Positions 45,832-54,605 of a DNA stretch of 64,000 nucleotides are shown piece by piece. The number at the start of each line of letters is the position of its first letter. The stretch's first letter is position 1. This DNA comes from Clostridium ljungdahlii DSM 13528 (GTDB lineage Bacteria; Bacillota; Clostridia; Clostridiales; Clostridiaceae), in contig NC_014328.1 in NCBI RefSeq assembly GCF_000143685.1, forward strand, positions 1,736,001 to 1,800,000. The letters run 5' to 3'. A program made the position numbers and the translations under genes. The notes under the pieces were generated by a model. That model was given only the letters and a program-made list of their open reading frames with translations. It ran no database searches and was not told where the DNA came from.

Positions 45832-47331
45832 ATGGGTACAAATAATTTAAAAAAACTGTCGCTTGTAGCACTAATTTTAATGATTTTTACCGAAGTGTTT
45901 GGCTTTGCTAACATGCCAAGAGCATTTCTCCTTATGGGATATTCATCTATTCCATGGTATATAATATCAGGAATAGCATTCTTTATTCCATATGCATTTA
46001 TGATGGCTGAATTTGGTTCTGCATTTAAGGATGAAAAAGGTGGAATTTATTCATGGATGAATAGATCTGTAGGACCTAAATATGCTTTTGAAGCAACATT
46101 TATGTGGTATGCTTCATATGTTGTTTTAATAGTTGATATGTGCTCTCTTATATGGATTCCACTTTCAAATCTAATATTTGGAAAAGATGTAACAGCTAGT
46201 TGGGGATTTTGGGGACTTAAATCTACCCAAGTTATAGGAATTTTTAGTATTATTTTTATAGTAGCCATAACATTTATAGCTACTAAGGGATTGAAAGACA
46301 TTTCAAAAGTTACCTCAATTGGTGGTACTGCAGTTATGTTGTTGAATGTCTTTTTGATTATAGGAGCTGTAATTGTGCTCATAGCAAGCCATGGACATCT
46401 TGCACAGCCTCTTAGCTTTACAGTATCTCCTAATCCTAAATACGGCAGTTCTCTTTCAATTTTATCATTTATAGTATTTGCTATATTTGCTTATGGTGGA
46501 ATTGAAGTTGTAGCGGGACTTGTAGATCAGACTGAAAAACCTGAAAAAAATTTTGCAAAAGGAATGGCTATATCTGCAATAGTTATAACGTTAGGATATT
46601 CTATAGGTATATTTATGTGCGGTATATTTACTAATTGGAAACAGGTACTTTCAAACCCAGATGTTCATTTAGCTAATGTTGCATATGTTATAATGCAAAA
46701 TCTGGGGTATCAGCTAGGAGTTAGTTTTAATTTAAGTCAATCTGCAGCACTTACATTAGGTGCCTGGATAGCAAGATTTGTTGGACTATCAATGTTTCTT
46801 GCACTGACAGGAAGTATCATAACCGTACTGTATGGACCGCTCAAACAGATAATAGAAGGCACTCCAAAAGGATTATTTCCTGAAAAACTTACAGCAATAA
46901 AAGATGATATGCCTAAAAATGCAATGTGGGCACAGTGTATTATTATCGTTTTGTTTTTAGTACTACTTACAATTGGTGGAGAAGGAGCATCCAAGTTCTT
47001 TAATATAGTTGTAAGTATGACAAACGTAGCATTGACAATTCCATATATGTTTATTGCAGGAGCCTTTGTTCCATTTAAGAAGAAAAAGGAAATTAATAAA
47101 CCATTTATAATTTTTAAAGGATATAAATCTTCATTGATCTGGGAAATAGTTGTTGTATTTACTATAGGTTTTGCAAATTTATTTACAATAATTGCTCCAG
47201 CATTTCAAGGTGATATGCAAAGCACCATATGGATGGTTGTAGGTCCTATATTTTTCTCAATTGTAGCATTTATACTGTACTCCAATTATGAAAAAAAGAA
47301 TAAATTTTCAAAACAAAAAGTAGAATCTTAA
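45832..47331 (+). CDS. APC-family amino acid transporter (YjeM-like)
   Basis: A 499-residue permease with 12 predicted helices. The N-terminus KLSLVALILMIFTEVFGFAN and FFIPYAFMMAEFGSAF resemble E. coli YjeM of the glutamate/GABA antiporter group. FAYGGIEVVAGLVDQTEKPE is the conserved helix-6 region. The substrate is unknown; in this operon an amino acid or dipeptide released by the epimerase or hydrolase is plausible. GGAGGGG precedes the ATG. Confidence 0.83.
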   Translation: MGTNNLKKLSLVALILMIFTEVFGFANMPRAFLLMGYSSIPWYIISGIAFFIPYAFMMAEFGSAFKDEKGGIYSWMNRSVGPKYAFEATFMWYASYVVLIVDMCSLIWIPLSNLIFGKDVTASWGFWGLKSTQVIGIFSIIFIVAITFIATKGLKDISKVTSIGGTAVMLLNVFLIIGAVIVLIASHGHLAQPLSFTVSPNPKYGSSLSILSFIVFAIFAYGGIEVVAGLVDQTEKPEKNFAKGMAISAIVITLGYSIGIFMCGIFTNWKQVLSNPDVHLANVAYVIMQNLGYQLGVSFNLSQSAALTLGAWIARFVGLSMFLALTGSIITVLYGPLKQIIEGTPKGLFPEKLTAIKDDMPKNAMWAQCIIIVLFLVLLTIGGEGASKFFNIVVSMTNVALTIPYMFIAGAFVPFKKKKEINKPFIIFKGYKSSLIWEIVVVFTIGFANLFTIIAPAFQGDMQSTIWMVVGPIFFSIVAFILYSNYEKKNKFSKQKVES

Positions 47332-47351
47332 AAAGTTAGGAGATATAAGAC

Positions 47352-48125
47352 ATGCTGTATGAAAAAATATTAAATGCAATAGATTTAAAAAAATTGAATT
47401 GTGCATTTGTCATAGAAAATCTTAAGACAGGAGAAAAAATCGCTTATAATGAAAATGTGGTGGTGTCTTCTGCAAGTCTTATAAAGATACCTATAATGAT
47501 GGAGATATTGAATCAAGTTAAAGAAGGAAAACTTTCACTTAAACAGAGAATAACAGTAGAGGACGATGTAAAAGTACCTTTTAGCATACTTAATCTTTTG
47601 GAAAGTGGAAACAGCTATACTCTAAAAGATGTAATAACCTTGATGATAATTCAAAGTGATAATACGGCTGCAAACATACTGATGGATCTTGCAGGGATGG
47701 ACAATGTAAATAATTATATTAAAGATTTAGAAATAAAAAATACAGTACTTCAGAGAAAGATGCTGGATTCAAAGGCAAGAAAAGAAGGCAGGGAAAATAA
47801 AACTACTGCTGCTGATATGGCAAAATTCTTTGAAATTATCTATAAAGGTGAAAAGGCTAAGGAATTCTACAGTGTTATTATGAAGAACATATTGACTAGC
47901 CAGCTGGATAATAGTGTTATGAGACTAAACATTCCCGATGATATACGTATTGCACATAAGACGGGGGATTTGAATGGAATAAGCCATGATGCAGGTATAG
48001 TATATCTTCCTAATGTTGATTACATTTTTTGTGGACTTACCTGGGATGCTGTTACAAATAATTTTGCCAGAGAAACAATTGGAAAGATTTCTAAAATAGC
48101 TTATGATTATTTCATATCTTTATAA
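47352..48125 (+). CDS. Cytosolic class-A beta-lactamase-fold serine hydrolase
   Basis: A 257-residue protein with all three active-site motifs of penicillin-recognising enzymes: S42-L-I-K45, S102-D-N104 and K203-T-G205. It has no signal peptide (MLYEKILNAIDLKK) and no clear E-x-x-L-N omega loop, so it is unlikely to be a secreted beta-lactamase. Cytosolic proteins of this type are often annotated simply as serine hydrolases. With a dipeptide epimerase and a permease upstream, hydrolysis of an imported murein peptide is a reasonable guess. The gene starts 20 bases after the permease stop with AGGAG 9 bases before the ATG. Confidence 0.82.
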   Translation: MLYEKILNAIDLKKLNCAFVIENLKTGEKIAYNENVVVSSASLIKIPIMMEILNQVKEGKLSLKQRITVEDDVKVPFSILNLLESGNSYTLKDVITLMIIQSDNTAANILMDLAGMDNVNNYIKDLEIKNTVLQRKMLDSKARKEGRENKTTAADMAKFFEIIYKGEKAKEFYSVIMKNILTSQLDNSVMRLNIPDDIRIAHKTGDLNGISHDAGIVYLPNVDYIFCGLTWDAVTNNFARETIGKISKIAYDYFISL

Positions 48126-48133
48126 TAAATATC

Positions 48134-48176
48134 AAATTCAGATGGGCTGCCTGGTGAAGGCAGTCTATTTGAATTT
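48134..48176. terminator. Hairpin terminator between convergent operons
   Basis: AAATTCA...GGGCTGCC pairs with GGCAGTC...TGAATTT around a 7-base loop, followed by TTT. It ends the epimerase operon and may also stop the ger operon. Confidence 0.65.
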
Positions 48177-48207
48177 TAAGATAATTAACTTTTAATTTAT
48201 GGTTGAT

Positions 48208-48233
48208 TACTGTAACATTCCAACTAAGTAAGA
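48208..48233 (-). repeat. Dispersed 26-nt element, copy 2
   Basis: On the minus strand TCTTACTTAGTTGGAATGTT plus ACAGTA: identical to 28956-28981 except one base. It lies just after the ger operon. Confidence 0.6.
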
Positions 48234-48259
48234 CACGTTTATAATTATGGTATTTTAGA

Positions 48260-49345
48260 TTAAGTACCTAATTTCCTAATCCAGGATATAATCAAAGATA
48301 TAGAAGGAAATAAAACTATAAATGGAATAACATATATAGGATATATAGAAGATGCTATATATGCATGCTCTACTGGTGAATCGAACATAGTAATTGAAAA
48401 TATAACGCTTATAATTCCAATAGGAACAACTAGTGGTTTATAGGAGCGCAATTTGAAAAATTGAGCAATGGACAATATTACAGCATAATAAAAAATACAT
48501 ATTTTTACAAATTCATTAAATAATAATACTAGTGCAATTAATATTTCCATTCTTGTAATGACTTCACCTACATTTATTAATTTTGCTACTTGATATGATG
48601 GAAAAAAATTAATGGGAATTAAATTTCCAAGGACTGCTATATTTTCTAAAATAGAACTTAAAAAAAATATACCTCCTACAATTAAACCTCCAAAAGCGTA
48701 TTTTTTTACTTTATTTGTATTATTAATATAAGGAAAAATCATTAAAAATACGACTATTTCACCGAAAGGAATGGATATCATAAGGTTAGTTCCTTGAATA
48801 AATTCTTTTGAATTTATTTGAAAAAGTGGTAAAAAATTTGATAAATGTATGTCTTTAATAATGAGTATTGAAATTAATATAAATACAAAAATTGATAATA
48901 CACTTAAAATAAAAGAAGCCCTAGCGATGACTTCCAATCCTTTTTTTAGTGTATATATACAAGCTATTGTAAATATTATTATAAATACGCTAATATCTAC
49001 TTCTGCAAAAAGGTATGTAGAAAAGAAGTCTGCAGTAAATCTCAAATTAGCAGAAACTATATACCAAAAAAAATAAATATACAATATAGATATTATTTTA
49101 CCTAAATAGCGGCCATATGTTGTTTCAATTATTTCTATCAAATTTTTATTAGGGAATTTTTTACTTAGAGATGTATAAATTAATAATAGGGGTAAAATGA
49201 TGATAAAACCTGCCAATAATACTATCCAGGTATTTGTTTTTGTTATTCCAGTTATGAAAGCTGCTGTAAGTGTAGAAGCTTGAAGTAAACCAATAATTAA
49301 AAATATTAATTGAGGGCCTGATATTACACCTTTTTCAATCTTCAT
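48260..49345 (-). CDS. Germinant receptor B subunit (GerAB/GerB family), copy 2
   Basis: A 361-residue APC-fold protein with about ten helices. The N-terminus MKIEKGVISGPQLIFLIIGL and LLIYTSLSKKFPNKNLIEI are typical GerAB segments. In spores the B subunit binds the nutrient germinant in the inner membrane. It is clearly paralogous to the gene at 49649, with shared blocks such as DIHLSNFLPLFQIN and YQVAKLINVGEVITRMEIL, and is the last gene of the operon. Confidence 0.87.
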   Translation of the reverse strand: MKIEKGVISGPQLIFLIIGLLQASTLTAAFITGITKTNTWIVLLAGFIIILPLLLIYTSLSKKFPNKNLIEIIETTYGRYLGKIISILYIYFFWYIVSANLRFTADFFSTYLFAEVDISVFIIIFTIACIYTLKKGLEVIARASFILSVLSIFVFILISILIIKDIHLSNFLPLFQINSKEFIQGTNLMISIPFGEIVVFLMIFPYINNTNKVKKYAFGGLIVGGIFFLSSILENIAVLGNLIPINFFPSYQVAKLINVGEVITRMEILIALVLLFNEFVKICIFYYAVILSIAQFFKLRSYKPLVVPIGIISVIFSITMFDSPVEHAYIASSIYPIYVIPFIVLFPSISLIISWIRKLGT

Positions 49346-49379
49346 GGACAGTCACTACCTTTATATGTAAAAATTAATT

Positions 49380-49598
49380 TTAATTGTAATTTAAATGCAA
49401 TAAATTTTTTACCACAAATTCTATTCCTTTTACAGGATTAGGTATATGTATATTTAGAACATAGAATAAGCTTAGAATAAAGGATATAATTATAAATATA
49501 AAATATACTTTTAATTCATGCCAGTATTTATTTTTAATTATTTCAGGAACTTCAAATGATAATATACATATAAAGATTATTATCAATAGAAATATCAT
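49380..49598 (-). CDS. Small germinant-receptor D-like subunit, copy 2
   Basis: A 72-residue protein with two membrane helices (about 2-18 and 31-50) and a C-terminus IPNPVKGIEFVVKNLLHLNY. It is nearly the same as the protein at 50763, especially over the last 20 residues. Small two-helix D subunits accompany several Bacillus germinant receptors and modulate germination. GAGGTAT precedes the ATG. The pairing with gerB on each side supports a receptor subunit. Confidence 0.72.
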   Translation of the reverse strand: MIFLLIIIFICILSFEVPEIIKNKYWHELKVYFIFIIISFILSLFYVLNIHIPNPVKGIEFVVKNLLHLNYN

Positions 49599-49648
49599 TT
49601 TTTATACCTCATTATACTTAATAGTTTATTATTGTGAGATAGTAGTTT

Positions 49649-50731
49649 TTAAGTACTTAAATTTCTAATCCAGGCTATAATGAGTGAAATAGAAGGAAAC
49701 AAAATTACAAAAATAATAGCATAAATAGAGTATGTACTTGCAAAATTTGATTCTTCTGCAGGTGAACTATACATGGTAATTGAAAATATGATACTTATGA
49801 TTCCAAGTGGAATTACCAGAGAATTATAGGATTGCAATTTAAAAAATTGTGCTATAGACAGTACTGTGGCATAATAAAAAATACAAATTTTTAGAAATAC
49901 ATTAAATAGTAGCATTACTCCGAACAATATTTCCATTCGCGTAATAACTTCTCCTATATTTATAAGTCTTGCTACCTGATATGATGGAAGAACATGAATA
50001 TAACCTATATTTCCAAGTACAGCTGTGTTTCTTAAAATAATAATTAGAAATTGAATAGTTCCTATGATCAAACCCCAAAATGAAAATCTTTTTACTTTAC
50101 CTTTGTCGTTAACATATGGAAAAATCATTAAAAATGTGATTAACTCACCAAAGGGAATAGATACCATAATATTAGTACCTTGAATAAATTTTTTGAAATT
50201 TATTTGAAAAAGAGGCAAAAAATTTGACAAATGCATATCATTTAAAATAAGAACTGTAATAATCACAGTTACAATAATTATCAATATGGTTAAAATAGAG
50301 CCAATTCTAGCTATAACTTCTATACCCTTTTTTATTGTGTACATACAAGTTAATATAATCACAACTACAAATATAGTAAGATCTGTTTGAGGAAAAAGAT
50401 ATGTGGAATAAATATCTGATATACCTCTTACATTTGATGGAATTAAGAACCAAAAGAAAAAAATGTATAATATAGATATTATTTTCCCTAAATAACGTCC
50501 ATATACAATAGTATTTATTTCTATTAGGTTTTTGTCAGGGTATCTTTTGTTTAATGATGTATAAACTAGCATCATAAATGAAATTATAATAAAGCTTGTT
50601 AACAGAGAAATCCAGGTATTTGATTTTGTTATTCCACTTACGAAAGCTACAGTAATTGATGCTGATTGAAGTAAACCAATAATTAGGAATGTCAATTGTG
50701 TATTTGATATTATACCTTTTTCAATTTTCAT
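49649..50731 (-). CDS. Germinant receptor B subunit (GerAB/GerB family), copy 1
   Basis: A 360-residue paralogue of the B subunit at 48260, with about ten helices. It starts MKIEKGIISNTQLTFLIIGL and contains DMHLSNFLPLFQIN and YQVARLINIGEVITRMEILF. Differences concentrate in outer loops (for example SNVRGISDIYSTYLFPQTDL against SANLRFTADFFSTYLFAEVD), where germinant specificity may reside. It lies between the two small D-like genes. Confidence 0.87.
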   Translation of the reverse strand: MKIEKGIISNTQLTFLIIGLLQSASITVAFVSGITKSNTWISLLTSFIIISFMMLVYTSLNKRYPDKNLIEINTIVYGRYLGKIISILYIFFFWFLIPSNVRGISDIYSTYLFPQTDLTIFVVVIILTCMYTIKKGIEVIARIGSILTILIIIVTVIITVLILNDMHLSNFLPLFQINFKKFIQGTNIMVSIPFGELITFLMIFPYVNDKGKVKRFSFWGLIIGTIQFLIIILRNTAVLGNIGYIHVLPSYQVARLINIGEVITRMEILFGVMLLFNVFLKICIFYYATVLSIAQFFKLQSYNSLVIPLGIISIIFSITMYSSPAEESNFASTYSIYAIIFVILFPSISLIIAWIRNLST

Positions 50732-50762
50732 AAATACTTTTACCTCTGCACATAAGTTTATT

Positions 50763-50981
50763 TTAATTGTAATTTAAATGTAATAAATTGTTTACTACAA
50801 ATTCTATGCCTTTTACGGGATTAGGTATAGGTATGTCTAGGATATAAAATAAGCTTAGTATAAAAGCTATAATTAAAAATATAGAAAATATTTTTAATTC
50901 ATGTAAATGTTTATTTTTAATCATATCTGGAGTTTCATACAATATTATACCTATAAAAGTTACTATCAATATAAATATCAT
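50763..50981 (-). CDS. Small germinant-receptor D-like subunit, copy 1
   Basis: A 72-residue two-helix membrane protein ending IPNPVKGIEFVVNNLLHLNY, paralogous to 49380-49598. It sits 32 bases before gerB copy 1 and 26 bases after the gerC stop. The N-terminal helix starts at MIFILIVTFIGIILYE. The duplicated unit is therefore D-like plus B. Confidence 0.72.
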   Translation of the reverse strand: MIFILIVTFIGIILYETPDMIKNKHLHELKIFSIFLIIAFILSLFYILDIPIPNPVKGIEFVVNNLLHLNYN

Positions 50982-51006
50982 TCTTCATACCTCAGTATAG
51001 TTGGCA

Positions 51007-52194
51007 TTAGTTATCTCTGGACATAATGGATTTAGTAATTCTACCTGTTCTCCTTATTTTTGCATTTACATTTATATTTACAGGAATATTTTGAAAAGTT
51101 TCTTCCCAGTTTTTTTCAATCTTAGACCACTGCTTAGGGTAATGCTGATATATGGCATCTCCAAAACCAAATATATCTGCATTTAATTTTTTGGACTTTT
51201 TTAATGCAAGCATTATTTCCTTTTTTATAGTATCCTCCTCACGTTTTTCAAGAATTGAAAAAGATTTTGAATTTGATAAATCCTCAGAAGAAAGTTGTTC
51301 CTGTAAATCTCCTTCTTGCTTAATTTTTATTTGTATACTTACTTTGCCATCTTTTATTTGTGGAATTATTTTACTTGATGTATGGGTTGTTGCTATGCTT
51401 ACTTTACTATTGCTGTCTTTATTTGATGTATCTACACTTACAATTCCATCCTTCATTTTATTAGTACACCATAGAAGTCCGCGACTTTCCTTTTCATTAA
51501 GGCTTCCAACCATCTTTCCTTTCTTAAATACTGCTGTTTTTGAAAGGTATACTATTTTTTTATTATTGTCATTTGAAATTTCAACTATAGGTGCAATAGG
51601 TGACGTGGTCTTACTTATCAATTTAGATGAAAAATCTTTTAAATTTACAGCTGGTACCTGAGATACCTCTTGTTGGTTTTTAATCAATTCTCCTATATTT
51701 CTTCCAGGAGTGGCTTCAAGTTCTGGTTTTGCATTTAATATTTCACTAGCAGGTTGTTTGGATATTAAAATCCATGTTAAGATACGAGTTTCACGATATC
51801 GCAAGAAAAAATCCATATACTTTTCGATTCCTTCTCCTGCCATATCTTTCCCAAATATAACTACCTGATTATGTGAAAAAAATAAATGACGATTTAGTTT
51901 ACGGTTAAAAGCTTTTGTTGCATCAGAAATGCTTTTCCCTTTTTCTCTTAAATTTAAGTAACCAGTGTTTCTTGATTCATTGTCTTTACTTTTTGACATA
52001 TCTTTGATACCAGATGCATTAGCCACTTGGACAGTCATTTCTATGGGATAATCATCTTGTTTTCCTTTGTCTAATCCAACTCCTACTACTATGGCTAACT
52101 TATTTAATTCATGGGAACCAAAACAGGAAGTTAAATTTAAAGCTACTAAAATACATACAACTATTTTTATTGCTAAATTTATGTATTTTTTCAT
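51007..52194 (-). CDS. Germinant receptor C subunit (GerAC family lipoprotein)
   Basis: A 395-residue lipoprotein: signal peptide MKKYINLAIKIVVCILVAL with lipobox LTSC (about 22-25), then GerAC domains (LAIVVGVGLDKGKQDDYPIE, FSHNQVVIFGKDMAGEGIEK, YRETRILTWILIS). The C-terminal domain includes DIFGFGDAIYQHYPKQW. It is anchored at the outer face of the spore inner membrane. GAGGTGAA precedes the ATG at 52194; a longer reading from 52218 would place residues before the signal peptide and is unlikely. Confidence 0.9.
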   Translation of the reverse strand: MKKYINLAIKIVVCILVALNLTSCFGSHELNKLAIVVGVGLDKGKQDDYPIEMTVQVANASGIKDMSKSKDNESRNTGYLNLREKGKSISDATKAFNRKLNRHLFFSHNQVVIFGKDMAGEGIEKYMDFFLRYRETRILTWILISKQPASEILNAKPELEATPGRNIGELIKNQQEVSQVPAVNLKDFSSKLISKTTSPIAPIVEISNDNNKKIVYLSKTAVFKKGKMVGSLNEKESRGLLWCTNKMKDGIVSVDTSNKDSNSKVSIATTHTSSKIIPQIKDGKVSIQIKIKQEGDLQEQLSSEDLSNSKSFSILEKREEDTIKKEIMLALKKSKKLNADIFGFGDAIYQHYPKQWSKIEKNWEETFQNIPVNINVNAKIRRTGRITKSIMSRDN

Positions 52195-52225
52195 TAGATT
52201 CACCTCGTAAAAATGCACTGGTATT

Positions 52226-53827
52226 TTAATTGTTATTTTCTTTTAATGGTGGCTCCGGTTTTGCAGAGGAATCCTGTCTTTTTAAATTGTGCCATCCTAT
52301 AGTGCTAGGTCTAGTAAACATACTCCACAAATGAATTCTTACAAAACTATCTTTTAAATCTTCTGTGCTTAAAGGAGAAAATGGAGCAAAATATGGAGTA
52401 CCAAAAGATCTTAAGGATACAATATGAACAAGTACAATTAATAATCCAATTCCAATTCCAAATATACCTAATATTCCAGCTAATATAAGAAACACCATTC
52501 GTAAAATGGAAATTACATCTGTATATACAGGAATTACAAAACTGGAAACAGCTGTCAGTGCTATTACAATAACCATAAGTCCTGATACCAATCCTGCTGT
52601 TACGGCAGCTTCACCTATTACTAAAGCTCCTACAATGCTTACCGCCTGACCTACTGGGCGAGGCAATCTAACACCTGCTTCTCGTAGGATTTCAAAGGTT
52701 ATTATCATGAGACCAGCTTCTATAACTGCAGGAAATGGGACACCTTCTCGACCTGCCGCCATGGTAAATAATAGAGTAGTAGGTATTAATTCTTGATGAA
52801 AAGTAGATAGCATGACGTAAGTAGCTGGAGAGAATACACTTATAAAAAAGCATAGAAACCTTAAAAATCTTAAAATACTTGCAAAGTAAGGTCTAGAATA
52901 ATAGTCTTCTGAACTTTGAAAGCCTTCAATAAAGAGCATTGGCATAGTAAGTACAAAAGGAGTACCATCAACTAAAATAGCAGCTCTTCCTTCTAATATT
53001 TTAGCAGCTGCTGTATCTGGCTTTTCTGAATTACCTATAGTAGGAAAAATAGAATAGGGGGCATCTTCTATAAACTGTTCAATATAGCCTGATTCCAGAA
53101 TAGAGTCTGTATTAATTTTATTTAGCCTATGTTTTATTTCTTTTATGAGTTTAGGATTAACGACTCCTTTTAAATAAACAACGCATATATTGGTGTTTGT
53201 TTGAGTGCCAATTTTCATAGTTTCAAAGGTTAAATTTGGATTTTGAATTTTACGTCTTAAAAGTGTCATGTTTGTGACCATAGTTTCACAAAAGCCTTCT
53301 CTAGGTCCCCTTACCACAGCTTCAGTTTTAGGTTCTTCTACACCGCGGGTTTCCCATCCCTTTGAATGAACAATCAAAGCTTCTTGGCAGCCATCTACAA
53401 GAAATATGGTATCACCAGATAAACATGCATCTATTATTTGATTTACTAATGCAACTTGTTTAACATTTCCAACAGAAAGCATACAATTTTTTATAACGTC
53501 TATACTATTTAACTCTAATTCATTTTCTAAATTGCATAACTTGCTGTCATACATAAAAGGTTTAATTATAAGTTCGTTTATAGTTGCTTTTTCTGTCATA
53601 CCATCTAAAAATATAATTGCAGCATTTATTTGCAGTTTAGAACCAAAGGAAAATTCGCGGTAGATTATATCACTACTTGAACCTAAAATATTTTTTAAAA
53701 CATTTAGGTTATCTTCAAGGCTAGTAGAAAGTTTTGGTTGTGGAATTTTCCCTTTTGAATTTTCACTGATTACATTAGTATTTTTAAGCTGCGTGAATTT
53801 AAACTTTTTATATATATAATTAAACAC
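52226..53827 (-). CDS. Germinant receptor A subunit (GerAA family)
   Basis: A 533-residue protein with a soluble N-terminal domain (1-290) and about five helices (310-490). Family hallmarks are VEEPKTEAVVRGPREGFCET, TNTNICVVYLKG, AAAKILEGRAAILVDGTPFV, GREGVPFPAVIEAG and VGQAVSIVGALVIGEAAV. A subunits form the oligomeric ion channel of the receptor. It is the first gene of the operon, starts with GTG and has AGAGGTAA as ribosome site. Confidence 0.93.
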   Translation of the reverse strand: MFNYIYKKFKFTQLKNTNVISENSKGKIPQPKLSTSLEDNLNVLKNILGSSSDIIYREFSFGSKLQINAAIIFLDGMTEKATINELIIKPFMYDSKLCNLENELELNSIDVIKNCMLSVGNVKQVALVNQIIDACLSGDTIFLVDGCQEALIVHSKGWETRGVEEPKTEAVVRGPREGFCETMVTNMTLLRRKIQNPNLTFETMKIGTQTNTNICVVYLKGVVNPKLIKEIKHRLNKINTDSILESGYIEQFIEDAPYSIFPTIGNSEKPDTAAAKILEGRAAILVDGTPFVLTMPMLFIEGFQSSEDYYSRPYFASILRFLRFLCFFISVFSPATYVMLSTFHQELIPTTLLFTMAAGREGVPFPAVIEAGLMIITFEILREAGVRLPRPVGQAVSIVGALVIGEAAVTAGLVSGLMVIVIALTAVSSFVIPVYTDVISILRMVFLILAGILGIFGIGIGLLIVLVHIVSLRSFGTPYFAPFSPLSTEDLKDSFVRIHLWSMFTRPSTIGWHNLKRQDSSAKPEPPLKENNN

Positions 53828-53880
53828 TTTAGTTACCTCTATTTCTATTTTGTGATATTAGTATTTATCCTCTCTTAGCT

Positions 53881-53907
53881 TATTATGCATTGTTATTTTT
53901 TTCTTCA
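53881..53907 (-). promoter_or_regulatory. Possible forespore (SigG/SigF-type) promoter of the ger operon
   Basis: On the minus strand TGAAGA (53902-53907), a 14-base gap and CATAATA (53881-53887). The -10 matches the SigG-type CATAATA well; the -35 is one base off and the spacing slightly short. Forespore expression is expected for ger genes. Confidence 0.4.
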
Positions 53908-53980
53908 GAGTATGCATCTTGTTTCGCGTTATTGATATCTAGAAAAAAGAGTGTAGTACTTCTCACTTCAAATATGAATA

Positions 53981-54025
53981 TTAAAAAGGATCTGTATTTT
54001 AAAATTTGATACAGGTCCTTTTTAA
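53981..54025. terminator. Terminator downstream of the 54045 gene
   Basis: TTAAAAAGGATCTGTAT pairs with ATACAGGTCCTTTTTAA around an 11-base loop. The stem's own A/T ends supply T-runs for both strands. Confidence 0.75.
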
Positions 54026-54044
54026 AAGCAATGTGATAGTTAAA

Positions 54045-54605
54045 TTATAGAGGTTTCTCCCACCAGCCTAAAGCAACATCAGTTTTAATGTGCTGGTTGC
54101 CAGGAGAGTGTAGATATACGATAAGAGAGCCTCCTGGAGGGATAATGATTTTACCATAATAATTTCCCACTACTGTGGAATTTGCTTCTGCAATTCTGTT
54201 AAATAAACTTATACCGCTGGAAGGTGAGTGTTTTACATGCTGCGCAAAACTCAATAAAATATTGGAAGTTGGTAAAGGATATATGGTAGTATTTGCAGGG
54301 GATACATAGGGAGATATAGAAGTTCTACCAATAGGTTCAGAATTTAGCCATAGTTCTGATCTAAAAGCTGTACTAGACGTATTTGATACTGTAAAGGTAT
54401 TTATATATAACTTAACTCCTGAATCCTCTGGGTTTATCAAGCCTCCCCAAGCATTTAAATTACGTTCTAGAATTAGAAAGGGGGTATGACCCATAAAATA
54501 TTTTCCTTTAAAAGATTCATATACACGATAGGGTAGGTTTACTACTTTAGTTGGTTTATCATGATGACTTACGGTATCGGAATTTAAAATGTTTTGATTT
54601 TCCAT
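54045..54605 (-). CDS. Hypothetical beta-rich protein (DUF6143-like)
   Basis: A 186-residue soluble protein without signal peptide. After a polar 20-residue lead it contains LPYRVYESFKGKYFMGHTPF, LNAWGGLINPEDSGVKLYIN, SEPIGRTSISPY and GKIIIPPGGSLIVYLHSPGN, a pattern of short beta strands as in jelly-roll proteins. It reminds me of a Firmicutes family catalogued as DUF6143; that is a weak recollection. Its position beside the ger operon would fit a spore-associated protein. A GGAGGT site precedes the ATG. Confidence 0.6.
   Translation of the reverse strand: MENQNILNSDTVSHHDKPTKVVNLPYRVYESFKGKYFMGHTPFLILERNLNAWGGLINPEDSGVKLYINTFTVSNTSSTAFRSELWLNSEPIGRTSISPYVSPANTTIYPLPTSNILLSFAQHVKHSPSSGISLFNRIAEANSTVVGNYYGKIIIPPGGSLIVYLHSPGNQHIKTDVALGWWEKPL

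Noticed and set aside
47352..48125. Secreted class A beta-lactamase resistance gene
   Set aside because: No signal peptide and no ExxLN omega-loop motif; operon context points to peptide metabolism.
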